Below are positions 32,846 through 42,800 of a stretch of 64,000 nucleotides of DNA, piece after piece (the stretch's first letter is position 1; each line of letters begins with the position of its first letter). The position numbers and the translations under genes were made by a program. The notes beneath the pieces are model-generated. The model saw only the letters and a program-made list of their open reading frames with translations. It ran no database searches and had not been told where the DNA came from. Source of the stretch: Candidatus Sulfurimonas marisnigri (GTDB lineage: Bacteria > Campylobacterota > Campylobacteria > Campylobacterales > Sulfurimonadaceae); NCBI RefSeq assembly GCF_015265475.1, contig NZ_CP054493.1, forward strand, positions 992,001 to 1,056,000, read 5' to 3'.

Positions 32846-33991
32846 TTAGTTAATAGAAGAAATAATTCCCAGAGCTAACTGCTGAGAAGCTAATAGAGAG
32901 ATCTGTGTTGTTGCAATATTTGCACTTTGTAACCCTTGGCTCAGAAGAATCTGATCTGCACTAAAGCCAATATTGTCTGACATCATAAGGATCTTATCTG
33001 CCATTTCCAAGATAGAGTTTGACATAGACCCAATATCTGCAGAGATATTTAACATACTATTCATAGAGTCAAGAAGTACGCTGTCTCTAGTAAAAACTTC
33101 TAAGACCGAGATAGAACCATTATAACCTTCCATGACTGCACCAATAGATGTCATAATAACACTAAGGTTGGTTAATGAAGTTAATGTGCCTGAATCTATA
33201 TACATTGTGTTGTTACTTGTATCTGAATCTATTGTTGCTTGAAAATCTTGTACTTTTACTAAATAATTCTCTATATCTATTTTTACATCTTCAAGTTTTG
33301 AAGCCATTGTCCAACGTGTAAATCCTACTAAGACCATCTTTGCAACTAGGATATTTCCGTCTGTAACAAGTGAGTCCAGGCTAAGGTCATAGCTTGCTGT
33401 TTCTGCTACAGATACAAGTGAAAGTATATTTGTCTGTGTCGTTAAGATACTGTTTTGCGTTAAAACAAGATTTTCACTTTGAATGACTTGTGTCTCAAGA
33501 ATACGGTCTGCCATCAAACCGATATTGTCCGCCATGATTAAGATATTATCTGCCATCTCACCGATACGATCAGCCATCTCACCAATGTCACTTGAAAGTT
33601 GTAAGCTTGCTCTGATACCATCACCAAGTGTAAATGCATCAGTAGTGGGTGCAAGTAGAGCAATATCATTTGATAATAAAAATGATTGATTAGATATAGC
33701 AGCTACATTAATAAAAAGTCCTTGTGCTAACATCAAAGTCTCATCATCAAGTGTAATTGGCCCTGTAAAACCATTGTTTGTGACAATAATAGCGTCAATA
33801 ATTGCCTGCGCTTCTTTGTTAAGCGAAATGAGTGGTGCACACATAGTCTCATTAGTAATCACCACATTAGAAATACTACTGTTTAACTCAGTCATAGAAT
33901 TATTGATATTGATTAGATCTGTTTTAAGATCTGCCTGAAGAAATGATGCCGATAAGGCAAGAAGTGCAATCAGTTTAATATATATTTTCAT
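32846..33991 (-). CDS. Secreted MAD-heptad repeat protein A (unknown family)
   Basis: The 381-residue protein has a signal peptide (to LQA, 18-20) and no recognised domain. It contains two copies of a helical module (about residues 129-190 and 310-372) built from seven-residue units such as IGEMADR, IGEMADN, ILIMADN, IGLMADR, then a Q/S/T-rich tail (TQVIQSENL ... TTQ). Ile and Met occupy the a and d positions of a heptad and Asp is fixed, which suggests amphipathic helices forming a coiled-coil or fibre outside the inner membrane. It follows paralogue B by nine bases with a shared terminator. No function can be assigned from sequence. Confidence 0.7.
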   Translation of the reverse strand: MKIYIKLIALLALSASFLQADLKTDLININNSMTELNSSISNVVITNETMCAPLISLNKEAQAIIDAIIVTNNGFTGPITLDDETLMLAQGLFINVAAISNQSFLLSNDIALLAPTTDAFTLGDGIRASLQLSSDIGEMADRIGEMADNILIMADNIGLMADRILETQVIQSENLVLTQNSILTTQTNILSLVSVAETASYDLSLDSLVTDGNILVAKMVLVGFTRWTMASKLEDVKIDIENYLVKVQDFQATIDSDTSNNTMYIDSGTLTSLTNLSVIMTSIGAVMEGYNGSISVLEVFTRDSVLLDSMNSMLNISADIGSMSNSILEMADKILMMSDNIGFSADQILLSQGLQSANIATTQISLLASQQLALGIISSIN

Positions 33992-34000
33992 CTTTACTCC

Positions 34001-35146
34001 CTATAGTCCAAAGTTTTTAATCACAGTAATCATAATTGACTGTGATGATAATAGTGATGATTCTGTAAGTGCAACATTTGTCATCTGAATGTTTTGAGTC
34101 TCTGCAATACGATCTGCCATCAGACCGATGTTGTCAGCCATAATAAAGATTTTATCTGCCATTTGCATAATGCGATCCGACATAACACCAATATTTTTTG
34201 TCAGTTGTAACATAGTATCTGTAGCATCTGAAAGAATCACAGTGTCAGTTAACGGTGCAATCTGTTCAATTGTTCCTGAATACGCTTCCAAAGAAGCCCC
34301 TAAACTCACATAGATTCTTGAAAGATCACCTAACATTGTCAATGTGTCAGCATTGACATAATGACTCATATGTGCACTGTTTGTTACCACTGTGTCTAAA
34401 AGTGCTGTTGTCCTCTCTAAAAGAGCAACTGTTTGTGCTTCAATACCTGTCAGTTCAACTTCCATATTTAAACTGTTTAAACTAACCGCTTGCATAGCAA
34501 TAGAAAGTACATCTACATCATCTACTATCTGACCTAAAGTAAGGTTATAAGCAATCGTAGAAAGTGAATCACTTAAAAGTATCATATTCTGCTGCGTGAT
34601 CAAGATCGAACTTTGTGTTACAGCAAGGTTTTGACTTTGGATTACTTGTGTTGTTATGATCCTGTCTGCCATCAAGCCGATATTATCTGCCATGATTAAA
34701 ATACGATCTGCCATCTCCAAGATACGATCTGCCATGGCACCTATATCTTGAGAAAGTTGTAAGATAGCGTCAACTCCTGCGCTATACTCAAAAAGTTCAC
34801 CCGTAGCTGTAATATCTGTTAACTCCATTGACAGACTTATTGAGTGTATACTCATATTTTGAACTAAATATGATAAAGATGTAAGCGCGTCCATATCTAC
34901 GTCTGTAGCAGAGAAATCTGTCATGCTTGTTGTCGCGTTAGCAACACTTTGTGTAAAGTCTTCAATTGACTGGTTTAATACCCCCATTTCCATACAAGCA
35001 GCATCTTGGTGGAAAGTAAAGTTTACCAATTCATCTTTTAGATTGTTCCCCTCAACGACTAAGTCTTGCAAGTCTGTGTGAATATCTGCGCGTAATGTTA
35101 TACTTGATAAAAATAAGACAACTAACAATTTAATTATATTTTTCAT
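34001..35146 (-). CDS. Secreted MAD-heptad repeat protein B (paralogue of A)
   Basis: This product is also 381 residues, with a signal peptide (to LRA, 18-20) and the same architecture: one Cys near residue 51, first module about 126-190 (IGAMADR, ILEMADR, ILIMADN, IGLMADR) and second module about 308-372 (IGVMSDR, IMQMADK, IFIMADN, IGLMADR). The modules are more regular than in A. Equal length and shared repeats show a tandem gene duplication on top of an internal one. It is the first gene of the pair; a 14-bp inverted repeat lies in its upstream region. Confidence 0.7.
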   Translation of the reverse strand: MKNIIKLLVVLFLSSITLRADIHTDLQDLVVEGNNLKDELVNFTFHQDAACMEMGVLNQSIEDFTQSVANATTSMTDFSATDVDMDALTSLSYLVQNMSIHSISLSMELTDITATGELFEYSAGVDAILQLSQDIGAMADRILEMADRILIMADNIGLMADRIITTQVIQSQNLAVTQSSILITQQNMILLSDSLSTIAYNLTLGQIVDDVDVLSIAMQAVSLNSLNMEVELTGIEAQTVALLERTTALLDTVVTNSAHMSHYVNADTLTMLGDLSRIYVSLGASLEAYSGTIEQIAPLTDTVILSDATDTMLQLTKNIGVMSDRIMQMADKIFIMADNIGLMADRIAETQNIQMTNVALTESSLLSSQSIMITVIKNFGL

Positions 35147-35167
35147 ATAAATTCCCCTCTTTTATTA

Positions 35168-35219
35168 TTATTATTACTTATAATTAAGTTATGCAAATTA
35201 TATCAATAAGTAATAATAA
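35168..35219. promoter_or_regulatory. 14-bp perfect inverted repeat between divergent genes
   Basis: TTATTATTACTTAT (35168-35181) has its exact complement ATAAGTAATAATAA at 35206-35219, separated by 24 A+T-rich bases. It sits 22 bases upstream of the MAD-repeat operon start and could bind a dimeric regulator or simply be an A+T-rich coincidence. Confidence 0.4.
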
Positions 35220-35236
35220 ATAGATTACATTAATAT

Positions 35237-35584
35237 ATGATTATTATAAATTATAAAAAATTAAGTTTATGGTTTTATGCTAGCAATAAAGAAGTAATAG
35301 TAGAAAATTACATCAATGAAGGAAATGTCTATATATCTATAGCGGAGCAAACAGATAGCCTAACTCTTAATATCTGTGATAATGCCGGCGGAGTGAATGA
35401 AGATATAATTAATAAAATTTTTGAGCCATATTTTTCAACCAAAGGTGAGAAAGATGGGACAGGTTTGGGTCTTTATATGAGTAAAACTATAGTTGAGAAG
35501 CATATAGGCGGTACATTATCTGTGTATAACTCAGATGATGGTGCTTGTTTTGAGATAAAACTACCTCTAAGCGCAAAAGTTTAG
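35237..35584 (+). pseudogene. C-terminal fragment of a sensor histidine kinase (HATPase domain only)
   Basis: The 115-residue frame covers the ATP-binding domain from about the N-box onward: NICDNAGGVNEDIINKIFEPYF (G1 and F boxes), TKGEKDGTGLGLYMSKTIVEKH (G2) and a final beta-strand GACFEIKLP. The phosphoacceptor His domain, sensor region and the true start are absent, and the first 13 residues do not look like kinase sequence. It is therefore a decayed or truncated kinase; an expressed fragment is possible but would lack the His box. Confidence 0.7.
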
Positions 35585-35605
35585 GGTAGTTGAATAGAGA
35601 CCTAC

Positions 35606-35710
35606 TTATTTTGAACGATAACCTGGGTGTTGATAGTCATTACGCTCACATGCAGTGAACATACTTGCAATTCCAAGTGCTAAAATTAAAGTTAATACAA
35701 TTTTTTTCAT
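35606..35710 (-). CDS. Very small lipoprotein-like peptide (34 aa)
   Basis: The frame encodes 34 residues with a basic start (MKK), a hydrophobic core and a lipobox-like FTAC at 18-21, followed by a short polar tail ERNDYQHPGYRSK. GAGGAA lies upstream of the ATG on the minus strand. Short entericidin-like lipoproteins have this layout. It sits 19 bases upstream of, and on the opposite strand to no, competing gene, between the kinase fragment and yyaL. It could also be an accidental frame. Confidence 0.5.
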   Translation of the reverse strand: MKKIVLTLILALGIASMFTACERNDYQHPGYRSK

Positions 35711-35728
35711 ATTTATTCCTCTTTTTGG

Positions 35729-37663
35729 TTAAAAACTTTTGGCGATTATATCATTAATATTGTTTAAATTATCTGTATTTGCAAAACAGCTTTTTGCGCC
35801 ACAAACCATAAAATCTTTGTCATCAGTAGCTTTTCTTTGTATAAAAGGGTAGGTGATTAAGCTAAGCTGTAATGCACTGTTTTGCAGGTTTTTTATGTTC
35901 GACTTGATAACTCTATCTCCCTTTAAATGCCTTAACATTTGACGTAACATGTAAGGATATACAACAGGACGGCGTCCTAGCTCATACGAGTTGTATTCTA
36001 TGGTTTTAAAAGCAAAATGAGCATATTTGTCATCTTCGAGCAGAGTACCTAAAGATATTAGTACATCTACCATTATACTTACTGAACTTGTGTATGTATT
36101 GTCAGCTATATCTGCTTTTGTTTCAAACTCTCCTGTACTGAATTTCCAAACACCATTTTTGTAAAACTCTTCTAGTGCCATATTTGTAAAATGATGGGCT
36201 TTAACTAGATACACTTCATCTTGAGTTGAATTGAATGCTAAAATTAGAGCTTGTGCAAGATAAGCGTAGTCTTCTAAAAAAGCTTCTACTTTTGGTTTTT
36301 TATGTATAAGTGTAGTATGGTAAAGTTTTCCCTCTATAAACATAGTTTTTAGTAGTGCATCAAGGCTTTTTTTCCCTCTTTGTTTATATTTTGCATCAAT
36401 ATTTCCTAAAACAAAAAGAGATTTTATCATCATGCTTGACCATGAGGTTTGAATTTTTTTATCACAAAACGGGTACTCTCTAGAGGCTCTTAAATCACCT
36501 AGTAGAATTTTTATAGTTTCAAACTCTTTTGGTGCCTCTGCATCTTTAAATCTGATAATATTTTTGCCCTCAAAGTTTCCACTTTTTGTAATACTAAGAC
36601 TCTGCAGAATATCTTCAATGTTTTCATAGTTGTTCACCTGTAAAATATTATAAACTTCCTCATAGGTATAAATAAAGTAAGTTCCCTCTTCGCCGTCACT
36701 GTCTGCATCACTGGCACTGTAAAAAAGGTTGTCTTCACTCATAAAGTTTTGCCAAAAATCTGCAATCTCTTTGGCTACATGTAGAAAACTCTCATCTTTG
36801 TATGCAAGATAAGCATTTGCATAAACTTCACAAAGCAGGGCGTTATCATAAAGCATCTTCTCAAAGTGAGGAACTACCCACTCGTTGTCAACTGAGTAGC
36901 GACAAAATCCGCCGTCAACCAAGTCATACATCCCACCCTTTTTCATACTGTTTAAAGTATGAAGCAACATGGAAGAGGCCTCTTTGTCGCCATATAGTTT
37001 GTCAATAGTAAGGAGTGTTCCAAGTGTGCTTACATGTGGAAACTTAGGTGCAACCGAGAAACCTCCATCTTTTGTCTGATAGTTATTCTTAACCTGAAGC
37101 ATAAAGTTCTTGACGAAATCCTCTTTTAGTAGAGTTGCCTCTTTTGGGTGTTCAATATGATTTAGAAAACCTTCAATTTCATCTGCATTTTTATAAATTT
37201 GTTCATCATTTTGGGCTATCTTCTCACCAATAAGTTTTGTAAGTTCTATAAACCCCATCCCTTGAATGCTCCCACCTTGAGACTCTGGAGGTATATAAGT
37301 TCCTGCAAAAAATGGTTTGTTTTGTGGGGTACAAAAAATAGATGTTGGCCAACCTCCGGCACGACGGTTGAGCAACATGTGAACTTCTTGATAATGTTTA
37401 TCTATGTCAGGTCTCTCTTCTCTATCAACCTTTATAGATACAAAATGCTCATTTAAAATATCTGCACATATCTGGTTCTCAAACACAGTCTCTTCCATTA
37501 CATGACACCAGTGACATGAACTGTAACCTATAGATATAAATATTGCTTTGTTTTCAGCCTTTGCTTTAAGAAAGGCTTCGTCACCCCAAGGATACCAATC
37601 TACGGGGTTCTCTTTGTGTTGTTGTAAATATGGTGAGTCTTCTTTTTCTAATCTGTTTGACAT
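35729..37663 (-). CDS. yyaL: YyaL/spermatogenesis-associated-20-like thioredoxin-domain protein
   Basis: The 644-residue protein has an N-terminal thioredoxin-like DUF255 domain with [21 protein letters not shown] and the redox-like motif [11 protein letters not shown] (residues 48-58), then a six-hairpin (alpha/alpha)6 glycosidase-like region with [32 protein letters not shown] and [13 protein letters not shown]. The biochemical role of this widespread family is unsettled. A truncated, mutated copy of its N-terminus is found at 52570-52792. One CTACATGTAG copy is inside the gene. Confidence 0.9.
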   Translation of the reverse strand: MSNRLEKEDSPYLQQHKENPVDWYPWGDEAFLKAKAENKAIFISIGYSSCHWCHVMEETVFENQICADILNEHFVSIKVDREERPDIDKHYQEVHMLLNRRAGGWPTSIFCTPQNKPFFAGTYIPPESQGGSIQGMGFIELTKLIGEKIAQNDEQIYKNADEIEGFLNHIEHPKEATLLKEDFVKNFMLQVKNNYQTKDGGFSVAPKFPHVSTLGTLLTIDKLYGDKEASSMLLHTLNSMKKGGMYDLVDGGFCRYSVDNEWVVPHFEKMLYDNALLCEVYANAYLAYKDESFLHVAKEIADFWQNFMSEDNLFYSASDADSDGEEGTYFIYTYEEVYNILQVNNYENIEDILQSLSITKSGNFEGKNIIRFKDAEAPKEFETIKILLGDLRASREYPFCDKKIQTSWSSMMIKSLFVLGNIDAKYKQRGKKSLDALLKTMFIEGKLYHTTLIHKKPKVEAFLEDYAYLAQALILAFNSTQDEVYLVKAHHFTNMALEEFYKNGVWKFSTGEFETKADIADNTYTSSVSIMVDVLISLGTLLEDDKYAHFAFKTIEYNSYELGRRPVVYPYMLRQMLRHLKGDRVIKSNIKNLQNSALQLSLITYPFIQRKATDDKDFMVCGAKSCFANTDNLNNINDIIAKSF

Positions 37664-37978
37664 AATATTTTCCTACATGTAAGGTGTATAAATTAATTAT
37701 TTGTAGAGTATGGAAATATTGATGAGAGATTGCTTAAGTGTTTTTTATTTGATGGATTTTAAGTTTGCTATTTAAGTGTACTTTGAATAGAACTGTGATT
37801 TAGAATAGCTTTGATTTTGAGTAAACTAACTCCATTAATAGCGAGATGGGAAGTTTGAAGTTAAAAAGGTTGATTATAAGGGAAAATGATTATTTAGGAG
37901 CCCAAATTTTTCATTAAGCCTAATTGTCTTAATTATTATAAAATAAATGTAAAAAAAATTTATTATAATTGGATATAA
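37664..37978. other. Gene-free stretch with upstream region of yyaL and a decayed IS right end
   Basis: No intact gene is visible. The left part serves as the yyaL upstream region. From about 37830 on the plus strand, a frame reads LTNSINSEMGSLKLKRL, similar to the C-terminus of the IS256-variant transposase, leading into the IS terminal repeat remnant at 37878-37920. The last 58 bases precede the GNAT-nitrilase gene. Confidence 0.6.
37878..37920 (+). mobile_element. Decayed right end of the IS256-variant element
   Basis: The sequence AAAATGATTATTTAGGAGCCC followed by AAATTTTTCATTAAGCC closely matches the right end at 1940-1977 (AAAATGATTATTCAGACCCCC then GAATTTTTCATTAAGCC). The preceding AGTTTGAAGTT also matches 1891-1901. 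No left repeat was found nearby, so this is a solo remnant. Confidence 0.7.
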
Positions 37979-39517
37979 ATGGAAACTCAAAATAAAGAAA
38001 ATATTGAACTAAAATTTCTTAATATAGATGACTATGATGAAATTACAGAGACTATGCTTTTATCTTATGAAACAATGCCTGAAGCTTATTGGAAAAAAGA
38101 GCAAGTAAAGTCATTGATTGATAAATTTCAAGATGGACAGGTAGTTATTAAGGTCGATGGAGAAATAGCTGGATGTGCTTTTTCTATTATTGTTAATTAT
38201 GATGAATTTTCAAATCATCACACGTATAAAGAAATAACTGGAGACTATACTTTTGATACACATACAAAGGATGGAGATATACTCTATGGAATTGACGTAT
38301 TTGTAAAACCAAAGTTTAGAGGGCTCAGAATTGGCAGACGCTTATATGACTATAGAAAAGAGTTGTGTGAAAACCTCAATCTTAAAGGTATAGCTTTTGG
38401 TGGAAGAATTCCAAATTATCATAAGTACGAAAATGAAATGTCACCAAAAGAGTATATTGATAAGGTCAAAAGAAAAGAGATTCATGATCCTGTGCTCAAC
38501 TTTCAGACTTCAAATGATTTTCACCCATCAAAAATCTTAAAAGGTTACCTTGAAGGGGATCAAGATTCAGGAGAATTTGCAGTTTTACTAGAGTGGGATA
38601 ATATTTATTATGAAAAACCGAGTAAAAAAATCAGTACAAATAAGAAAGTTGTACGACTAGGACTAATTCAGTGGCAGATGCGACCATATAAAAACTTGGA
38701 AGAACTGTTACAACAAGCTGAGTATTTTATTGATACGGTTTCAGGATACCGCTCAGATTTTGCTCTATTTCCTGAATTTTTTAATGCACCTTTGATGGCT
38801 GAAAACAATCATCTTTCGGAACCTGATGCGATAAGAGAACTAGCTAAACATACCCATGACATTATTCAAAAGCTCTCAGAGTTTTCTATATCTTATAACA
38901 TCAATATCATCTCAGGTAGCATGCCAGAAATAAAAAATGGACACTTGTATAATGTTGGTTACTTATGTAGACGAGATGGTACTATAGACCGTTATGAGAA
39001 GATACATGTAACACCAGATGAGGTAAAAGTATGGGGTATGCAGGGTGGACACGAAATAAAAACATTTGATACAGATTGCGGAAAAATAGGGATACTCATA
39101 TGTTATGACTCTGAATTTCCAGAACTCAGCAGATTACTAGCAGATGAAGGAATGGATATTTTATTTGTTCCATTTTTAACTGATACTCAAAACGGTTATT
39201 CTAGAGTTCGACATTGTTCTCAGGCAAGAGCTATTGAAAATGAGTGTTATGTTGCTATCGCAGGAAGTGTAGGAAACCTACCAAATGTTCATAATATGGA
39301 TATGCAGTTTGCTCAGTCAATGGTATTTACACCTTGTGATTTTGCTTTTCCAACAAATGGAATTAAAGCAGAGGCAACTCCAAATACAGAGATGGTTTTA
39401 ATAGCGGATGTTGATATAGGCCTTTTAAGAGAATTGCATGAGTTTGGAAGTGTAAAAAATCTTAAAGATAGAAGAAAAGACATATTCGAATTAACAAATA
39501 AAACTAAATCTATTTGA
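37979..39517 (+). CDS. GNAT acetyltransferase-nitrilase fusion protein
   Basis: The 512-residue protein joins an N-terminal GNAT domain (about 1-215; acetyl-CoA loop KPKFRGLRIGRRLYDYR, 110-126) to a C-terminal carbon-nitrogen hydrolase domain (about 225-505). The nitrilase triad is visible as Glu266 (LFPEFFNAP), Lys341 (YEKIHVTPDE) and Cys375 (ILICYDSEFPEL). Such fusions are known as bifunctional GNAT/carbon-nitrogen hydrolases, substrate unsettled. It lies upstream of putA with a 373-base gap, so functional linkage to proline use is only suggestive. No clear ribosome site precedes the ATG. Confidence 0.9.
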   Translation: METQNKENIELKFLNIDDYDEITETMLLSYETMPEAYWKKEQVKSLIDKFQDGQVVIKVDGEIAGCAFSIIVNYDEFSNHHTYKEITGDYTFDTHTKDGDILYGIDVFVKPKFRGLRIGRRLYDYRKELCENLNLKGIAFGGRIPNYHKYENEMSPKEYIDKVKRKEIHDPVLNFQTSNDFHPSKILKGYLEGDQDSGEFAVLLEWDNIYYEKPSKKISTNKKVVRLGLIQWQMRPYKNLEELLQQAEYFIDTVSGYRSDFALFPEFFNAPLMAENNHLSEPDAIRELAKHTHDIIQKLSEFSISYNINIISGSMPEIKNGHLYNVGYLCRRDGTIDRYEKIHVTPDEVKVWGMQGGHEIKTFDTDCGKIGILICYDSEFPELSRLLADEGMDILFVPFLTDTQNGYSRVRHCSQARAIENECYVAIAGSVGNLPNVHNMDMQFAQSMVFTPCDFAFPTNGIKAEATPNTEMVLIADVDIGLLRELHEFGSVKNLKDRRKDIFELTNKTKSI

Positions 39518-39890
39518 GTTAGCTAGAAAAAAATATTAAATTAAAAAGGGTCGGGAAGTATTGTGTACAAATGCATTGAAAGAGCTATAAGCAGTTATTT
39601 GACGCGTGTTATGAGCTTCTTGATAATCTGAATAACCATATATAAAGGATTAGAATAATTTTTCAAGACAATCTGAATTGTTAATTTAATGGATAAGTGT
39701 TTATTAAATTATGGTCATTCCAGTTTGAAAAAAGATATAATAAGGAGGCTACACAAAATTAGGTTTTTACTGAATTTGTAAGTGTCTATAAAAGTGGAGT
39801 CATTCTAAACTCAATAAAATCTTAAAAGTTATATAAAGTTGAGTAGTGAATATGAAAAAACTATAAGAATGTAGTGCATGAGGAAAATAT
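39518..39890. other. Gene-free stretch with probable IS256 transposase remnant and putA upstream region
   Basis: No open gene. At about 39565-39610 a plus-strand frame with internal stops reads CTNALKEL-AVI-RV, resembling the TNAIESLNSVIRR block of IS256-family transposases. The right half, including AAGGAGG at 39740-39750 that is not followed by a usable start, presumably contains the putA promoter. ATGs near 39850 lead to very short frames only. Confidence 0.4.
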
Positions 39891-42800
39891 ATGAGCATAC
39901 CAAAAAAAACAGTTCAAGAAGTAAAAAGTGTCGCTTATGAGTGGCAAAAAAAGATACAGGTTTCAAGAAAAGGTAAGGAACAGGATTTTCACGACATGAT
40001 GATGAAAATGCTGAAAAATCCTATTAATAAGATATTCCTTATTGAGTTACTTGACCAAAGTTTTCGTTCAAAAGATGGAGATAGAGTTGCTGATCAGTTA
40101 GAGCATATCTTTGCCAAATATAAAAGTACAGACTTTTTTTCTCAATTTGAACAGATCCTTATCTGGTTATTTCGTGATGTAGGTATTTATGTAAGTTCTA
40201 TATCTATTCCCCTTTTTATTAAGTATCTTCGAAATGACATTAGTAGCATAGTTATTAAGGGCGAAGATCCAGTTTTAGCTAAACATATGAAAGCTAGAAA
40301 AAATGAGGGAACTCGTGTAAATATCAATGTCATTGGAGAGATAGTACTAAGTGAAGAAGAAGCGCAAGAGAGAGTAGATAAATATATAAAACTTTTAGAA
40401 AATCCAGATGTTGATTACCTCTCTATAAAAATATCAAATCTTTTTTCTCAGATAGTTCCACATGCACATCATAATAACATTGTTAAAATTTCGAAGCAGT
40501 TAGAAAAAGTTTATAGCACGGCTATGAAAAACAGATATAAAGATAAAGATGGTAAAGAGAAGTATAAATTTGTAAATCTTGATATGGAAGAGTATAGAGA
40601 TATTGAAATCACTATTGATTCATTTAAAAATGTTTTAGAAAAAGAGGAATTTAAAGATTTTCACGCAGGTATTGTTATCCAAAATTATCTACCAGATGCT
40701 ATGATTTATATCAAAGATTTAGTAGCTTGGGCTAAGAATAGAGTTCTTAATGGTGGAGCCCCTATAAAAATCCGTATTGTAAAAGGTGCAAATCAAGAGA
40801 TGGAGTTAACCGAAGCTTCTTTAAGAGGTTGGCCTAATGTTACTTATTCATCAAAAGCGGAGAGTGATGCAAACTTTAAGATAGCAATGGATTTTTTGCT
40901 AGACCCCGAAGTAGCGCCATATGCTCATACCGGTATAGCCTCTCATAATCTTTTTGACCATGCTTTAGCTATGCTTTTAGCAAAAGAGAGAGGAACACAG
41001 AAATACTGTTCCGCTGAGATGTTAGAGGGGATGAGTGAGGCAGCTTATGAAGTCCTAAAGAAGGAAGGCTTAAATGTAATACTTTACGCCCCAACCGCTA
41101 CAAAAGAAACATTTACAAATGCTATTGCTTATCTTGTTCGACGATTTGATGAAAATACAGCAGATCAAAATTTTTTAAGACATAGTTTTGGTCTTGAAGT
41201 CGATACTCCAGCTTGGGATACTCTCATAAAAAGTTATGACGACGCCATCGCTTTAATACCAACTGTTCATCAAAAACCATACAGAACGCAAGATAGAAAC
41301 AAAGAGATAACCAAGAAAGATATTGACATAAGATATTATCAATTTGAAAATGAACCAGATACAGATTTTATTTTATCTGCAAACAGAAAATGGGCGGAGA
41401 GTATCTGCGATAAATGGCAAAATATTGGTAAAGTTGGTGGTTTTAACGCTTATCCAGTTGTTGGTGGTAAAATAGTTAAAAGAGACGATAATATTATAGA
41501 GGTAATAGATAAATCTCAATATCATGAAAAAAAAATAGCCGGACATTATATGTCAGCAAATGAAGATGATATGAGAGTAGCTATCGCTACTGCAAAAGAG
41601 GACCCAGATGGTTGGAGAAAATTACACTATTTAGAAAGACAAAGAATTTTAATGGATGTGGCGCATGAGTTAAGATTGGCAAGAGCTGATTTAATTGGTG
41701 TTGCTGCCGCTGAAGTTGGAAAAGTTTTTACTGAGACAGATGTAGAAGTAAGTGAAGCGATAGACTTTGCAAATTTTTATCCTTATAGTGTGGCTAAAAT
41801 GTCAGGTCTTACAGGTGTTGAAGCAAGTGGTAAAGGCGTTGGATTGGTTATAAGTCCTTGGAATTTCCCTATCGCTATTCCTGTTGGAGGAGTTGTGGCA
41901 TCTTTGGCCGCTGGAAATACGGTTATACTAAAACCTGCTAAAGATTCAATCCTTTGTGGATATAGGCTTTGTCAATGTTTCTGGGATGCAGGGGTAAGTA
42001 AAAATACACTTCAGTTTCTACCTGCTCTTGGAAGTGAAGTTGGTAAGCATGTTATACCTAATGAAAATATTGATTTTACTATATTTACAGGCTCAGATAA
42101 GACAGCGTATCGAATCATAAAATCACGTCCAGATATAAGTTTAAGTGCTGAAACTGGTGGTAAAGATGCCACCATAGTAACAGCACTTGCGGATAGAGAT
42201 CAGGCTATTAAAAATGTAGTTGTATCTGCCTTTCATAACTCTGGACAGAAATGTTCAGCTACATCATTGTTAGTTTTAGAAAAAGAATTATATGAAAACA
42301 AAGCTTTTAAAAAGACTTTAAAAGAGGCAGTAGAGTCACTTCAGACAGGTTCAGTGTGGAATTTTGCAAATCGAATAGGTACTCTTTCAAATCTACCTGC
42401 AGGAAGTCTTAAAAAATCACTTACATATCTTGATGATGGTGAAGAGTGGCTTGTCCCACCTTCTTATGCAGATAAAGGCAACCCTTATATGCTTACACCA
42501 TCTGTGAGATGGGGAACAAAAAACAATGATTTTTGTCATATGAACGAATTATTTGGTCCAGTACTTAGTGTAATGTGTGCAGACAATCTTGATCATGCTA
42601 TAGAACTAGTAAATGCAACGGGATATGGTTTAACTTCAGGTATAGAAACGCTAGATAAAAGAGAACAAGATTATTGGAGGGATAAAATCCTTGCAGGAAA
42701 TCTTTATATAAACCGTGGGACAACTGGAGCTATTGTAACTCGTCAGCCATTTGGTGGGATGAGAAAGTCTGCTATTGGGAGCGGTAAAAAAGCTGGTGGT

